Assembly: GCA_903864505.1 (NCBI GenBank)
Contig: CAIPGC010000032.1
Span: 1-39,991 of the forward strand
Source: an uncultured beta proteobacterium
GTDB lineage: Bacteria > Pseudomonadota > Gammaproteobacteria > Burkholderiales > Burkholderiaceae_C
DNA: 39,991 nucleotides
Reading direction: 5' to 3'
Shown: positions 25,287 through 34,191 of the stretch, in pieces
Position numbering within the stretch: position 1 is the first letter of the stretch
Layout of the letters: every line of letters begins with the position of its first letter
Notes under the pieces: model-generated
What the model was told of the DNA's origin: nothing
Seen by the model: only the letters and a program-made list of their open reading frames with translations
Database searches by the model: none
Position numbers and translations under genes: made by a program

Positions 25287-26681
25287 ATGATTGAACCCTC
25301 ACGTGAACGGTCTGCTGCCGCCCAACGCGACGTGGATAACCATCTGCACCCGTATACCCAGTTGCGCGATCTGGAAAGAAATGGCCCGCTAGTCATCGTC
25401 AGGGGAGAAGGGGTTCAGGTTTTTGACGAACACGGCAAAGGTTATATCGAGGGTATGGCCGGATTGTGGTGTGCATCCCTGGGATTTTCCGAGCGTCGAC
25501 TTGCACAGGCGGCCCATCGGCAGATGGAGACGCTGCCCTACTACCATTCCTTTTCCGGTAAAGTCCCCGGGCCAGTAACGGAACTGGTGCAGACCATGAT
25601 GCAATGGGCACCGGTTCCCATGGGGCGGGTTCTCTTTGCCAATTCGGGTTCGGAGTCGAACGATACCGCTTTCAAGTTGGTGCGCTACTACAACAATGCG
25701 CGCGGGCGCCCGCTCAAGAAGAAGATCATTGCACGCAACAAGGCATACCACGGGGTCACGGTTGCTGCCGCCTCGATGTCCGGTCTGGCGACCATGCACG
25801 AGTACTTTGATCTTCCGCTGCCTGACGTGGTGCGGGTCTCCTGCCCGCACTACTACCAGTTCGCCTTGCCTGGCGAGAGTGAGTCACAGTTCGTGGAACG
25901 TTTGGCGTGCGAACTGGAGGACACTATTTTACGCGAGGGTGCGGACACCATCGCAGCCTTCATTGCAGAACCAGTGCAGGGCGCGGGTGGTGTCATCGTG
26001 CCACCGGACAACTACTTCGATTCCATTCAACCGATCCTTAAGAAATACGACATCCTGTTTCTGGTCGATGAGGTGATAACCGGTTTCGGACGCCTGGGCA
26101 AGGCCTTCGGGACGCAGGTGTTCAATCTCAAACCCGACATGATCACTGTGGCAAAGATGCTAACTGCGGCCTATGTCCCGATGTCGGCTTTGTACATTTC
26201 TGACGAGATCTATCAGACCATCGCCGATGCCAGCGCAGCGGTAGGAATCTTCGGACACGGTTATACCTACAGCGGCCACCCGCTGGCGTGTGCGGTGGCG
26301 CTGGAGACACTGCGCATTTACAGCACTGACGATGTGCTGGGTCATGTGCAGCAGGTTGCTCCGCGCCTGCAGCAGGGATTGCGCAGTTTCAGCAACCATC
26401 CGCTGGTGGGTGACGTGCGTGGGTTGGGATTGATCGGGGCCCTTGAACTGGCGGCAGATCCGGCTCAACGCAAGCCCTTTGATCCCAAGCAAGGCGTTGG
26501 GAATTATTTTGTCGCCCGTGCCCAGGAGCATGGACTGATTCTGCGCACGTTGGTGGGGGACGTGATTGCTTTCTCGCCGCCCCTGATCATTACGGAAGCC
26601 GAGATTGATGCGATGCTGGAGCGTACTTCGCAGGCACTCGCCGACACCCTGGCCTGGGTTCGTACTTGGGGTGCGCCCTAA
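25287..26681 (+). CDS. Class III aminotransferase (putrescine/polyamine-pyruvate transaminase type)
   Basis: A 464-aa PLP enzyme. The fold-type I signatures are VLFANSGSESNDTAFKLVRY, ARNKAYHGVTVAAASMSG, LFLVDEVITGFGRLGKAFGT with PLP Asp D261, and MITVAKMLTAAYVPMSALYI with Schiff-base Lys K290. The N-terminal layout (HLHPYTQLRDLERNGPLVIV, IEGMAGLWCASLGFSE) is that of the SpuC/omega-aminotransferase subgroup that moves an amino group from putrescine or other omega-amines to pyruvate. The ATG at 25287 gives the family length; the frame is open upstream to 25227. It is followed by an importer of the polyamine type, and gabD is divergent, which supports amine catabolism; beta-alanine or other omega-amines remain possible. 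Confidence 0.92.
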   Translation: MIEPSRERSAAAQRDVDNHLHPYTQLRDLERNGPLVIVRGEGVQVFDEHGKGYIEGMAGLWCASLGFSERRLAQAAHRQMETLPYYHSFSGKVPGPVTELVQTMMQWAPVPMGRVLFANSGSESNDTAFKLVRYYNNARGRPLKKKIIARNKAYHGVTVAAASMSGLATMHEYFDLPLPDVVRVSCPHYYQFALPGESESQFVERLACELEDTILREGADTIAAFIAEPVQGAGGVIVPPDNYFDSIQPILKKYDILFLVDEVITGFGRLGKAFGTQVFNLKPDMITVAKMLTAAYVPMSALYISDEIYQTIADASAAVGIFGHGYTYSGHPLACAVALETLRIYSTDDVLGHVQQVAPRLQQGLRSFSNHPLVGDVRGLGLIGALELAADPAQRKPFDPKQGVGNYFVARAQEHGLILRTLVGDVIAFSPPLIITEAEIDAMLERTSQALADTLAWVRTWGAP

Positions 26682-26704
26682 CCAGGCCAGAAGGCAGAAT
26701 CGCG

Positions 26705-27829
26705 ATGGCACTGATCGAGTTCGAGCATGTATTCAAGCGCTATCCTGGCAGCAGCACTGCTGCGGTGGATGACCTGAACCTTCATATCAAGGCAGGCGAG
26801 TTTCTGACGCTTCTGGGTCCGTCGGGCTCAGGCAAGACTACGACCCTCATGTTGTTGGCTGGATTCGAGGCACCCAGTGACGGCACGATACGGCTGGACG
26901 GAGCTCCGATTGAATCGCTTCCACCACACCAACGCAATATGGGCGTGGTGTTTCAGAGTTATTCGCTTTTCCCGCACATGAGCGTTGCGCAGAACGTAGC
27001 ATTTCCACTGTCGGTGCGCAAGGTCCCGAAGGCGCAGATCTCAGAAAAAGTAATGGCGGCCCTGGCCAAGGTGCACTTGGAAACCTTCATGCATCGCCGG
27101 CCGAACCAACTCTCGGGCGGGCAGCAGCAGCGGGTGGCGCTGGCGCGTGCACTCGTGTTCGAGCCTCGGTTGGTGCTCATGGACGAACCGCTTTCGGCGC
27201 TGGACAAGAAATTGCGAGAAGAAATGCAGTTGGAAATCCGTCGTCTGCACCGCGAACTGGGTGTAACCATGGTGTTTGTGACCCATGACCAATCCGAGGC
27301 CATGACCCTGGCGGACCGGGTTGCCGTCTTCAACCACGGTCGGATCGAGCAACTGGCTACCCCTCAACAGTTGTACGACAGCCCGGTCAATCCTTTTGTC
27401 GCCAGTTTTCTGGGAGATAACAACATGGTTCGGGTATCGCCCCTGGGTTCCAGCGCCAGCGCCTCGGGCGCCTTGGCAGTAAGCACCCAGGCAGGGATTG
27501 CACTACATGCGCGCGCGCGCGACGGGCTACAGTCGCATGCAGTCAACAAGGCCAACGCCACGTTGTGTGTGCGGCCAGAGTTTCTTCATGTGGCGACACA
27601 CGCAGCGGCGCTGGACATGCCAAACCGCATCGACAGCACCCTGGTTGATCTGATTCATCAGGGTGATCACTGGCGCGTGGTCGTACGACTGGGCGGGTCA
27701 GGCACGAGCGACAGCACGGATGGCGCCCAATGGTTTGCAAAGATCAGACCTGGCGCTTTGCCGCCGGATCTGGTGGTGGGGCAAAACCTGTTTCTCGGGT
27801 TCCGACCCGAAGATGCATGGGTGTTTTGA
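26705..27829 (+). CDS. Polyamine-type ABC importer, ATP-binding protein
   Basis: A 374-aa PotA/PotG-like ATPase. Walker A is GPSGSGKTT (residues 38-46), the signature is LSGGQQQR (136-143), Walker B is LVLMDEPLSALD (156-167), and the switch His is in TMVFVTHDQSEAMTLADR. The C-terminal 100 residues form a TOBE domain with the typical FLGDNNMVRV start. It drives import of a polyamine or related amine or opine. It starts 23 bases after the aminotransferase stop and leads a run of four transporter genes. The ATG at 26705 is chosen over 26666, which would overlap the aminotransferase. Naming it potA or potG would go beyond what sequence shows. Confidence 0.94.
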   Translation: MALIEFEHVFKRYPGSSTAAVDDLNLHIKAGEFLTLLGPSGSGKTTTLMLLAGFEAPSDGTIRLDGAPIESLPPHQRNMGVVFQSYSLFPHMSVAQNVAFPLSVRKVPKAQISEKVMAALAKVHLETFMHRRPNQLSGGQQQRVALARALVFEPRLVLMDEPLSALDKKLREEMQLEIRRLHRELGVTMVFVTHDQSEAMTLADRVAVFNHGRIEQLATPQQLYDSPVNPFVASFLGDNNMVRVSPLGSSASASGALAVSTQAGIALHARARDGLQSHAVNKANATLCVRPEFLHVATHAAALDMPNRIDSTLVDLIHQGDHWRVVVRLGGSGTSDSTDGAQWFAKIRPGALPPDLVVGQNLFLGFRPEDAWVF

Positions 27830-27873
27830 GGTGGGATCGGGTTATTACTACTTTTTATGCGAGGAGAATGTGA

Positions 27874-28923
27874 ATGAATAAACACTGGTTAACGACGATT
27901 GCTGGAGCTGCGGTGATGGTTTGCCTGGGTGGCCAGGCTTTGGCGCAGTCCCGTGATCTCAATATCGTTTCCTGGGGAGGTGCCTACCAGGATGGTCAGA
28001 AGGAAGTGTTCTTCAAGCCCTTCAACGCGACCGGAACCAAGCTGACCGATGAGTCTTGGGACGGTGGTCTGGGTGTTTTACGCACCAAGATCAAGGGCGG
28101 CAACAACACCTGGGATGTGGTACAGGTTGAGGCCGACGAGCTGGAAGTCGGTTGCGACGAGGGTTTGTATGAAGTGCTCGATGCCAGCAAGATTGGGGGT
28201 GCTGGACGGTACTTGCCAGGTGCAGTGCACGCCTGTGGCGTGGGCGCCATCATTTACAACCTGATCCTGGCCTACGACGGTGACAAGCTCAAGACCGCAC
28301 CGAGCAGCTGGTCCGATTTCTTTGACACCAAGAAGTACCCTGGCAAGCGCTCGATCCGCAACGGTGCCAAGTGGAATCTCGAAGTGGCGCTAATTGCGGA
28401 CGGCGTGTCTTCCAAGGAAGTCTACAAAGTTCTGCGCACACCCGAAGGACTGGAGCGCGCATTCAAGAAGCTTGACACCATCAAGGGTGACCTGGTTTTC
28501 TGGAAGAGTGGCGCACAGCCACCCCAAATGCTGGCGGCCGGTGACGTGGTCATGACCACCGCCTACAACGGCCGAATCACTGCTGCCAATGAAAAGGACA
28601 AGAAGAATTTCAGGATGGTGTGGAAAGACACCCCGTACACCATGGACAGCTGGGTCATCATGAAGGGCACGGCGCAGAAGGCCAACGCAGAAAAGCTGCT
28701 TGAGTACCTCGGCAGGCCGGAGAATCAGGCGAAACTGCCCAAGTATGTGCGCTATGGTGTGACGGCGGCAGCGGCCGGTCCCATGATTGACAAATCACTG
28801 TTGAGCGACCTTCCGACCAATCCGGATAACCTGAAACAGGCGTTTGCCGAGGATGTCAAGTTCTGGATCGACAACGGAGACAAGCTGGCTGAACGCTGGA
28901 CTCGGTGGTCTGGAACCAAGTAG
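27874..28923 (+). CDS. Polyamine-type ABC importer, periplasmic substrate-binding protein
   Basis: A 349-aa extracellular solute-binding protein. A signal peptide is clear: positive start MNKHWLT, hydrophobic core IAGAAVMVCLGG, likely cleavage after ALAQ near residue 25. The mature protein begins RDLNIVSWGGAYQDGQKEVF, as in PotD/PotF-family members, with FFDTKKYPGKRSIRNGAKWN and VMTTAYNGRITAANEKD around the ligand cleft. It is rich in aromatic residues, as expected for cation-pi contacts with amines, but I cannot say whether it binds putrescine, spermidine or another compound. GAGGAG lies upstream of the ATG. It is in the operon after the ATPase gene. Confidence 0.92.
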   Translation: MNKHWLTTIAGAAVMVCLGGQALAQSRDLNIVSWGGAYQDGQKEVFFKPFNATGTKLTDESWDGGLGVLRTKIKGGNNTWDVVQVEADELEVGCDEGLYEVLDASKIGGAGRYLPGAVHACGVGAIIYNLILAYDGDKLKTAPSSWSDFFDTKKYPGKRSIRNGAKWNLEVALIADGVSSKEVYKVLRTPEGLERAFKKLDTIKGDLVFWKSGAQPPQMLAAGDVVMTTAYNGRITAANEKDKKNFRMVWKDTPYTMDSWVIMKGTAQKANAEKLLEYLGRPENQAKLPKYVRYGVTAAAAGPMIDKSLLSDLPTNPDNLKQAFAEDVKFWIDNGDKLAERWTRWSGTK

Positions 28924-28944
28924 GTCCCAACCCATGAACTAGAC

Positions 28945-30123
28945 ATGCTGATTCGCCAAAGAAGTGTCCTGCTGCTGCCCCTGACCGGGTTTCTGCTGGT
29001 ATTTTTTGTGGTGCCCATGGTCTGGTTGCTGTCTCTGGCCGTGCGCGAGGCTGAAGTTCCTCGCGCATTGCCGAGAACCTTGTCGGTGCTGCAGGCGTGG
29101 ACGCCGGGCCAGGCACCGGCGGCGGCAGTGTATCCCGCTCTGGCCCAGGACTTGGTCGAAGCACGTAGCGCGAGTACCCTGGCGGACGCGGCCCGACGAC
29201 TGAATTACGAAGTCAATGGAGTACGCAGCACACTGATGCGCGCTGCCCGTGAGGTATCTTCTGCTCCACCAGATACGGTATTTACGGAAAGCTTCTTCCT
29301 GGCGGTGGACCCTGCGCTGGTCAGTCCGGAGTTCTTTTCGGCGGTGCAACGTGCCCGCGGCCCGGTATCGTCCTACTATGTGTTGGCCGCCTTTGATCTT
29401 GCGCGAAACGCGCGCGGTGAGGTCGAACGTGCGGTCGAGTCCAACCGTATTTACATGGATGTGTTGTTTCGCACACTGGCGATCAGCGCCAGCGTAACTT
29501 TAATTTGTCTGATGTTGGGTTTTCCGGTGGCCGTGCTCCTGACCCAGGTGACCGAGAAGACCGCCAACTGGCTGATGGTGCTGGTGTTGTTGCCATTCTG
29601 GACCTCGCTGCTGGTGCGCACTGCCGCTTGGGTGGTGGTATTGCAGCGGGAAGGATTGGTCAACACAGTACTCATGGCGCTGGGCTTGATTGCCGAACCC
29701 CTGACTCTGATCTACAACCGCACCGGTGTGCTGATTGCCATGACGCATGTGCTGCTTCCGTTCATGATTCTGCCCCTGTACGGTGTGCTCAAGGGCATTG
29801 CGCCGCATTACATGCGGGCGGCGGCGAGCCTGGGCGCACCTCCTGTCGTTGCTTTCTTTCGGGTCTATTTGCCCATGGCCGCGCCAGCCATCGTCGCTGG
29901 TTCGCTGATGGTTTTCATCCTGGCCATGGGTTACTACATCACCCCGGCACTGGTAGGTGGAGGATCGGACCAGATGCTGTCGTACTTTGTAGCCACCTAT
30001 ACCACTGACACGGGCAATTGGGGGCTCGCGGCGGCGTTGGGCTTGGTGATGCTGGCTACGACCCTGCTGCTGTATGGTATTGCGCACAAGGTCTCGGGTG
30101 GCCGTGCGCTGTCCATGGGGTAA
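28945..30123 (+). CDS. Polyamine-type ABC importer, permease 1 with large periplasmic insert
   Basis: A 392-aa PotB/PotH-like membrane subunit, longer than the usual 280-310 aa. The first helix (SVLLLPLTGFLLVFFVVPMV) is followed by about 125 hydrophilic residues (about 32-165) before the remaining five helices, starting near IYMDVLFRTLAISASVTLIC. The coupling region AAASLGAPPVVAFFRVYLPM carries the EAA-type motif. The insert lies on the periplasmic side, where the binding protein docks. Similar long permeases occur in alpha- and betaproteobacterial amine importers, from memory. No clear ribosome binding site is present, suggesting coupling to the gene upstream, which ends 21 bases earlier. 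Confidence 0.9.
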   Translation: MLIRQRSVLLLPLTGFLLVFFVVPMVWLLSLAVREAEVPRALPRTLSVLQAWTPGQAPAAAVYPALAQDLVEARSASTLADAARRLNYEVNGVRSTLMRAAREVSSAPPDTVFTESFFLAVDPALVSPEFFSAVQRARGPVSSYYVLAAFDLARNARGEVERAVESNRIYMDVLFRTLAISASVTLICLMLGFPVAVLLTQVTEKTANWLMVLVLLPFWTSLLVRTAAWVVVLQREGLVNTVLMALGLIAEPLTLIYNRTGVLIAMTHVLLPFMILPLYGVLKGIAPHYMRAAASLGAPPVVAFFRVYLPMAAPAIVAGSLMVFILAMGYYITPALVGGGSDQMLSYFVATYTTDTGNWGLAAALGLVMLATTLLLYGIAHKVSGGRALSMG

Positions 30124-30129
30124 TACGCC

Positions 30130-30939
30130 ATGGCGCAGCGTTTCAAATTTCCCTGGCGTCGGTTGTACTGGATGTTGTGCGCCGGGGTGCTGGTGTTCCT
30201 GCTGGCACCCATCGCTGCCATCATTCCCCTCTCATTTTCCAGTGGTTCGTTCCTCACCTACCCCTTGCCGGGACTCTCGATGCGATGGTACGAGGAGGTT
30301 CTGGGCGGCGGAAAGTGGCTCTCTGCGCTGGGCAACTCGCTGTATGTGGGGGCGATTGCGACCGCCATTTCGGTGCTGCTGGGCACCTTAGCGTCGTTGG
30401 GGCTGATGAGGACCCAGTCGTGGTGGAGTCAGGCGCTGAAACTGGTAGCACTGTCCCCGATGATTGTTCCGGTCATATTGATTGCGGTGGCATCGTATTT
30501 CTTCCTCGCACCCTTGTCGTTGACCGGTTCCTATACCGGTCTGATAATCGCCCATACCGTCATCGCCGTGCCTTTCGTGGTGGTGCCGGTGTTAACCGCG
30601 CTGGAGCTTCTGGATCCCAATCTGGCACGCGCTGCTGCTGCTTGTGGCGCGACCCCCGCCACCACGTTTCTGCGCGTAACTTTGCCGGGCATCATGCCGG
30701 CCATGGCATCGGGGGCACTGTTCGCTTTTGCTGCGTCGTTTGACGATGTGGTGATCGCCTTGCTCATTGCTGGTCCCGACCAGCGCACGCTTCCGCGCGA
30801 GATGTTTTCCGGACTGCGTGACAGTATGACTCCCGCTCTGACTGCTGTGGCAACCATCATGATCGTCTTTTCCACCACATTGTTTTTGCTGATGCAGGCG
30901 CTGCAGCGACGGTCCCGTCGCTTGGCAAAACCGCCCTGA
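30130..30939 (+). CDS. Polyamine-type ABC importer, permease 2
   Basis: A 269-aa PotC/PotI-like membrane subunit of normal length, with six hydrophobic segments: for example VLVFLLAPIAAIIPLSFSSG at the start, ALKLVALSPMIVPVILIAVA in the middle and ASGALFAFAASFDDVVIALL later. The coupling motif is AAAACGATPATTFLRVTLPG. The segment SFDDVVIALLIAGPDQRTLP is typical of PotC/PotI. It starts 6 bases after the first permease gene ends and closes the operon. No terminator is visible before alaS 120 bases later. Confidence 0.94.
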   Translation: MAQRFKFPWRRLYWMLCAGVLVFLLAPIAAIIPLSFSSGSFLTYPLPGLSMRWYEEVLGGGKWLSALGNSLYVGAIATAISVLLGTLASLGLMRTQSWWSQALKLVALSPMIVPVILIAVASYFFLAPLSLTGSYTGLIIAHTVIAVPFVVVPVLTALELLDPNLARAAAACGATPATTFLRVTLPGIMPAMASGALFAFAASFDDVVIALLIAGPDQRTLPREMFSGLRDSMTPALTAVATIMIVFSTTLFLLMQALQRRSRRLAKPP

Positions 30940-31005
30940 GCGTTGGTGCGCCCCGGTCCGACTGATGGGCAGTGCGCAAAGCCACATAAAATCACAGGTT
31001 GCCCG

Positions 31006-31021
31006 CCTGGCAGTTGTCAGG
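31006..31021. promoter_or_regulatory. Near-palindrome upstream of alaS
   Basis: CCTGGCAGTTGTCAGG has arms CCTG and CAGG with mostly symmetric interior, overlaps a -35-like TTGTCA (31014-31019), and lies 38 bases before the alaS ATG. E. coli AlaRS is known to repress its own gene by binding a palindrome near the start site; whether this sequence acts similarly is inference. Confidence 0.3.
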
Positions 31022-31059
31022 ATTGGCACCATGCATCTTCATAAGAGTCCATTCACACC

Positions 31060-33684
31060 ATGAGCACACCTGCCGTCACCGTTGCCGACATTCGCAAGAC
31101 TTTTCTCGATTTTTTTGCCTCCAAGGGTCATACGGTGGTGGCAAGCAGTTCGCTGGTGCCGGGCAACGACCCCACACTGATGTTCACCAACTCGGGGATG
31201 GTGCAGTTCAAAGATGTTTTTCTAGGATCGGACACACGCTCTTATGTGCGCGCGGCGTCGGTGCAGGCCTGTCTGCGCGCCGGCGGCAAACACAACGACC
31301 TGGAAAACGTAGGCTACACGGCACGCCACCATACATTCTTCGAGATGCTGGGCAACTGGAGCTTTGGCGACTACTTCAAGCGTGAGTCCCTCATGTGGGC
31401 GTGGGAACTGCTGACGCAAGTCTACAAGCTGCCCGCCGACAAACTGTGGGCCACGGTCTACATCGATGACGATGAGGCTTACGACATCTGGACCAAAGAC
31501 ATCGGCTTGCCCAAGGAGCGCGTGGTACGCATTGGCGACAACAAAGGTGCCAAGTACGCCTCCGACAACTTCTGGATGATGGCCGATACCGGCCCCTGCG
31601 GCCCCTGCTCCGAGATTTTTTTCGACCATGGTGCCGATATTCCCGGAGGCCCGCCCGGCAGTTCGGAGGCCGATGGCGACCGCTACATCGAGATCTGGAA
31701 CAACGTGTTCATGCAGTTCGATATGCAGACCGACGGCTCGGTCAAACCCTTGCCTGCACCCTGTGTGGACACTGGCATGGGGCTGGAGCGTCTGGCCGCC
31801 ATCCTGCAGCACAAGCACAGTAATTACGAGATTGACCTGTTCGAGAAACTTATTGCCGCCGCGGCCCGCGAAACCGGTTGCACCGACCTGGAAAACAAGA
31901 GCCTGCGGGTGATTGCCGACCATATCCGCGCCACCGCGTTCCTGGTCAGCGACGGGGTAATTCCAGGCAACGAGGGCCGGGGCTATGTGCAGCGACGCAT
32001 CATTCGCCGTGCCATCCGCCACGGCTACAAGTTGGGACAGAAGACACCGTTCTTTCACAAGCTGGTGGCCGATCTGGTGCATGTGATGGGCAATGCGTAC
32101 CCGAACCTTGCCACTCAGCAGGCGCGCATTACCGACGTGCTGCGGGTCGAAGAGGAGCGCTTTTTCGAGACGCTGGCGCATGGCATGGAGATTCTGGACT
32201 CGGCATTGGGCGGTGGCTCCAGGGTGCTGCCCGGTGACGTAGCCTTCAAACTGCACGACACCTACGGCTTTCCGCTCGATCTGTCGGCCGATGTTTGCCG
32301 CGAAAACGGTGTGGAGGTGGATGAGGCTGGCTTTCACGCAGCCATGGACAAGCAAAAGGCGCAGGGACGCGCTGCCGGCAAGTTCAAGCAGGACCGGGCG
32401 CTCGACTACAGTGGGCACAGCAATGCCTTTGTTGGTTACGACCACTTTACATTTGCTACGAATATTGTAGCGCTCTACGCAGATGGCACGCCGGTTGAAG
32501 AGCTAACTACTGGTCAGGCCGGGGTGGCTGTGGTGGATTCGACGCCGTTCTATGCCGAGAGCGGGGGGCAGGTCGGCGACCAGGGCGCCATTTTTTGCGA
32601 CCACGCCCTGTTCATGGTGAGTGACACGCAGAAGATCAAGGCCGATGTGTTTGGCCACCATGGCGTGGTTCAGACCGGCAGTGTGAAAGTGGGGGACCTG
32701 GTCAATGCCCATGTGAGCGCTCCGCAGCGCGCATCGATCATGCGCAACCACTCGGCCACGCACCTGATGCACAAGGCGCTGCGCGAGGTGCTCGGTGAGC
32801 ATGTGCAGCAAAAGGGTAGTCAGGTAAATGCCGAGCGCACCCGCTTTGACTTTGCGCACCATGCCCCGGTCAACGATGTGCAGATTCATGAGATCGAGTT
32901 TCGTGTGAATGCCGAGATCATGGCCAATGCCGTAACCCAGGCGCGCGTGATGGACATTGAATCGGCCCAGAAAACCGGTGCCATGATGCTGTTTGGCGAG
33001 AAGTATGGCGAGACGGTGCGCGTGCTCGATGTCGGCTCCAGTCGCGAGTTGTGCGGTGGCACGCACGTGGCCCGCACGGGGGACATCGGCCTGTTCAAGA
33101 TCGTGGGCGAGAGCGGTGTGGCCGCCGGCATTCGCCGCATCGAGGCGGTAACGGGTCAGAACGCCCTGGCCTACTTGCAGCAACTCGAAGACACGGTGGT
33201 CGCAGCGGCATCGACCTTGAAGGCTCCGGTCGTGGAACTCACCGAGCGCTTGGGCCACGTGGTGGAGCATGTCAAGTCACTCGAAAAGGAAGTTGCCGCA
33301 CTCAAGGGCAAGCTCGCTTCTGCGCAGGGTGACGAAATGCTAAGCCAGGCGGTCGACTTGGGCGGTGTGAAGCTGCTGGTGGCGCGTCTGGACGGCGCCG
33401 ACAGCAAGGCCCTGCGTGAAACCATGGACAAGCTCAAGGACAAGCTCAAGACCGCCGTGATAGTGCTCGGCGTGGTCGAAGGCGAGAAGGTACAGATCGC
33501 TGTCGGTGTGACGTCGGACACCACTCCCAGAGTGAAGGCTGGAGAACTCGTCAACTTCGTGGCCGGCCAGGTCGGCGGTAAGGGTGGGGGCAAAGCCGAC
33601 ATGGCCATGGCCGGCGGAACTGAGCCCGGCAAACTGGCCGCTGCATTGGCCAGCGTGCAGGCGTGGGTGACCGCCAAACTGTAA
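31060..33684 (+). CDS. alaS: Alanine-tRNA ligase
   Basis: An 874-aa class II synthetase of usual length that charges tRNA-Ala. The aminoacylation domain shows [40 protein letters not shown] and [16 protein letters not shown]. The editing domain has [20 protein letters not shown] (HxxxH zinc ligands) and [16 protein letters not shown] with its Cys and His. A coiled region ([20 protein letters not shown]) leads to the C-Ala domain, ending in [15 protein letters not shown]. It is monocistronic as far as can be seen, convergent with the thioredoxin-like gene. Around codons 460-485 the DNA is locally AT-rich with rare-looking codons, though the protein still aligns with E. coli AlaRS without a length change. 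Confidence 0.99.
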   Translation: MSTPAVTVADIRKTFLDFFASKGHTVVASSSLVPGNDPTLMFTNSGMVQFKDVFLGSDTRSYVRAASVQACLRAGGKHNDLENVGYTARHHTFFEMLGNWSFGDYFKRESLMWAWELLTQVYKLPADKLWATVYIDDDEAYDIWTKDIGLPKERVVRIGDNKGAKYASDNFWMMADTGPCGPCSEIFFDHGADIPGGPPGSSEADGDRYIEIWNNVFMQFDMQTDGSVKPLPAPCVDTGMGLERLAAILQHKHSNYEIDLFEKLIAAAARETGCTDLENKSLRVIADHIRATAFLVSDGVIPGNEGRGYVQRRIIRRAIRHGYKLGQKTPFFHKLVADLVHVMGNAYPNLATQQARITDVLRVEEERFFETLAHGMEILDSALGGGSRVLPGDVAFKLHDTYGFPLDLSADVCRENGVEVDEAGFHAAMDKQKAQGRAAGKFKQDRALDYSGHSNAFVGYDHFTFATNIVALYADGTPVEELTTGQAGVAVVDSTPFYAESGGQVGDQGAIFCDHALFMVSDTQKIKADVFGHHGVVQTGSVKVGDLVNAHVSAPQRASIMRNHSATHLMHKALREVLGEHVQQKGSQVNAERTRFDFAHHAPVNDVQIHEIEFRVNAEIMANAVTQARVMDIESAQKTGAMMLFGEKYGETVRVLDVGSSRELCGGTHVARTGDIGLFKIVGESGVAAGIRRIEAVTGQNALAYLQQLEDTVVAAASTLKAPVVELTERLGHVVEHVKSLEKEVAALKGKLASAQGDEMLSQAVDLGGVKLLVARLDGADSKALRETMDKLKDKLKTAVIVLGVVEGEKVQIAVGVTSDTTPRVKAGELVNFVAGQVGGKGGGKADMAMAGGTEPGKLAAALASVQAWVTAKL

Positions 33685-33742
33685 TTTTGTTGCGCCCAGC
33701 GGGGCGGGGACGCCTGGTGTGTGAGCGGGGTGTTCGATAAGT

Positions 33743-34120
33743 TCAGGTTCTGACATCAACAGCACCAGACCAAAGCCGCCGCGCCAACCCATGCGCGTCC
33801 TCATTTCCGGGCAAGGGGCGGGCAGCGTCGTCGTGCAGCGATTCAATCAGTCGCTGCAAAGTTTCTATATGTGGCGTGAGTGTGCCAAAAAAATGCGCGG
33901 TGCCGGCTTTGGCAATGAGCAGTGTGGGAAAGTTTTCCACCTCGACCGGGTCGACCAGGTCTGCCTCGTCTTCCACATCCACCCAGACAAAGCGTGCGTG
34001 CGGGAATTTGATCTGCAGGGCATTAAACTGCAGTTGGTATTCGCAGCAGGTGCCGCACCATTGGGCGCACAGGCAGGCCACCAGCAGGGGTTGCTCGGTT
34101 CTGGGCGAAGGCGTTTGCAT
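33743..34120 (-). CDS. Thioredoxin-like protein with CGTCC motif
   Basis: About 125 aa, a thioredoxin fold without signal peptide. The redox motif is AQWCGTCCEYQL (C22, C25 and an extra C26), preceded by further cysteines (C16, C18), so the active site is cysteine-rich. The cis-Pro loop VENFPTLLI is present. The C-terminal segment THIETLQRLIESLHDD is the usual last helix. It may reduce disulphides or work as a specific carrier; the partner is unknown. An upstream ATG at 34165 would add 15 residues. It is divergent from pfkA and convergent with alaS. Confidence is high for the fold, low for function. Confidence 0.85.
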   Translation of the reverse strand: MQTPSPRTEQPLLVACLCAQWCGTCCEYQLQFNALQIKFPHARFVWVDVEDEADLVDPVEVENFPTLLIAKAGTAHFFGTLTPHIETLQRLIESLHDDAARPLPGNEDAHGLARRLWSGAVDVRT

Positions 34121-34191
34121 GGCCGGATGATCGCAGAAACGGGAGGGGTCAAAATGCTCACGCATAATCTGGCACGTAGAGAGGGAATCGT

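Noticed and set aside
27508..27522. Alternating GC run in the ATPase gene
   Set aside because: A short run within coding sequence that keeps the reading frame and encodes ordinary Ala/Arg codons; no evidence of function or instability.
33690..33712. CGCCC-AGCG-GGGCG hairpin between alaS and the thioredoxin-like gene
   Set aside because: No T-tract follows on either strand, so termination is not supported.
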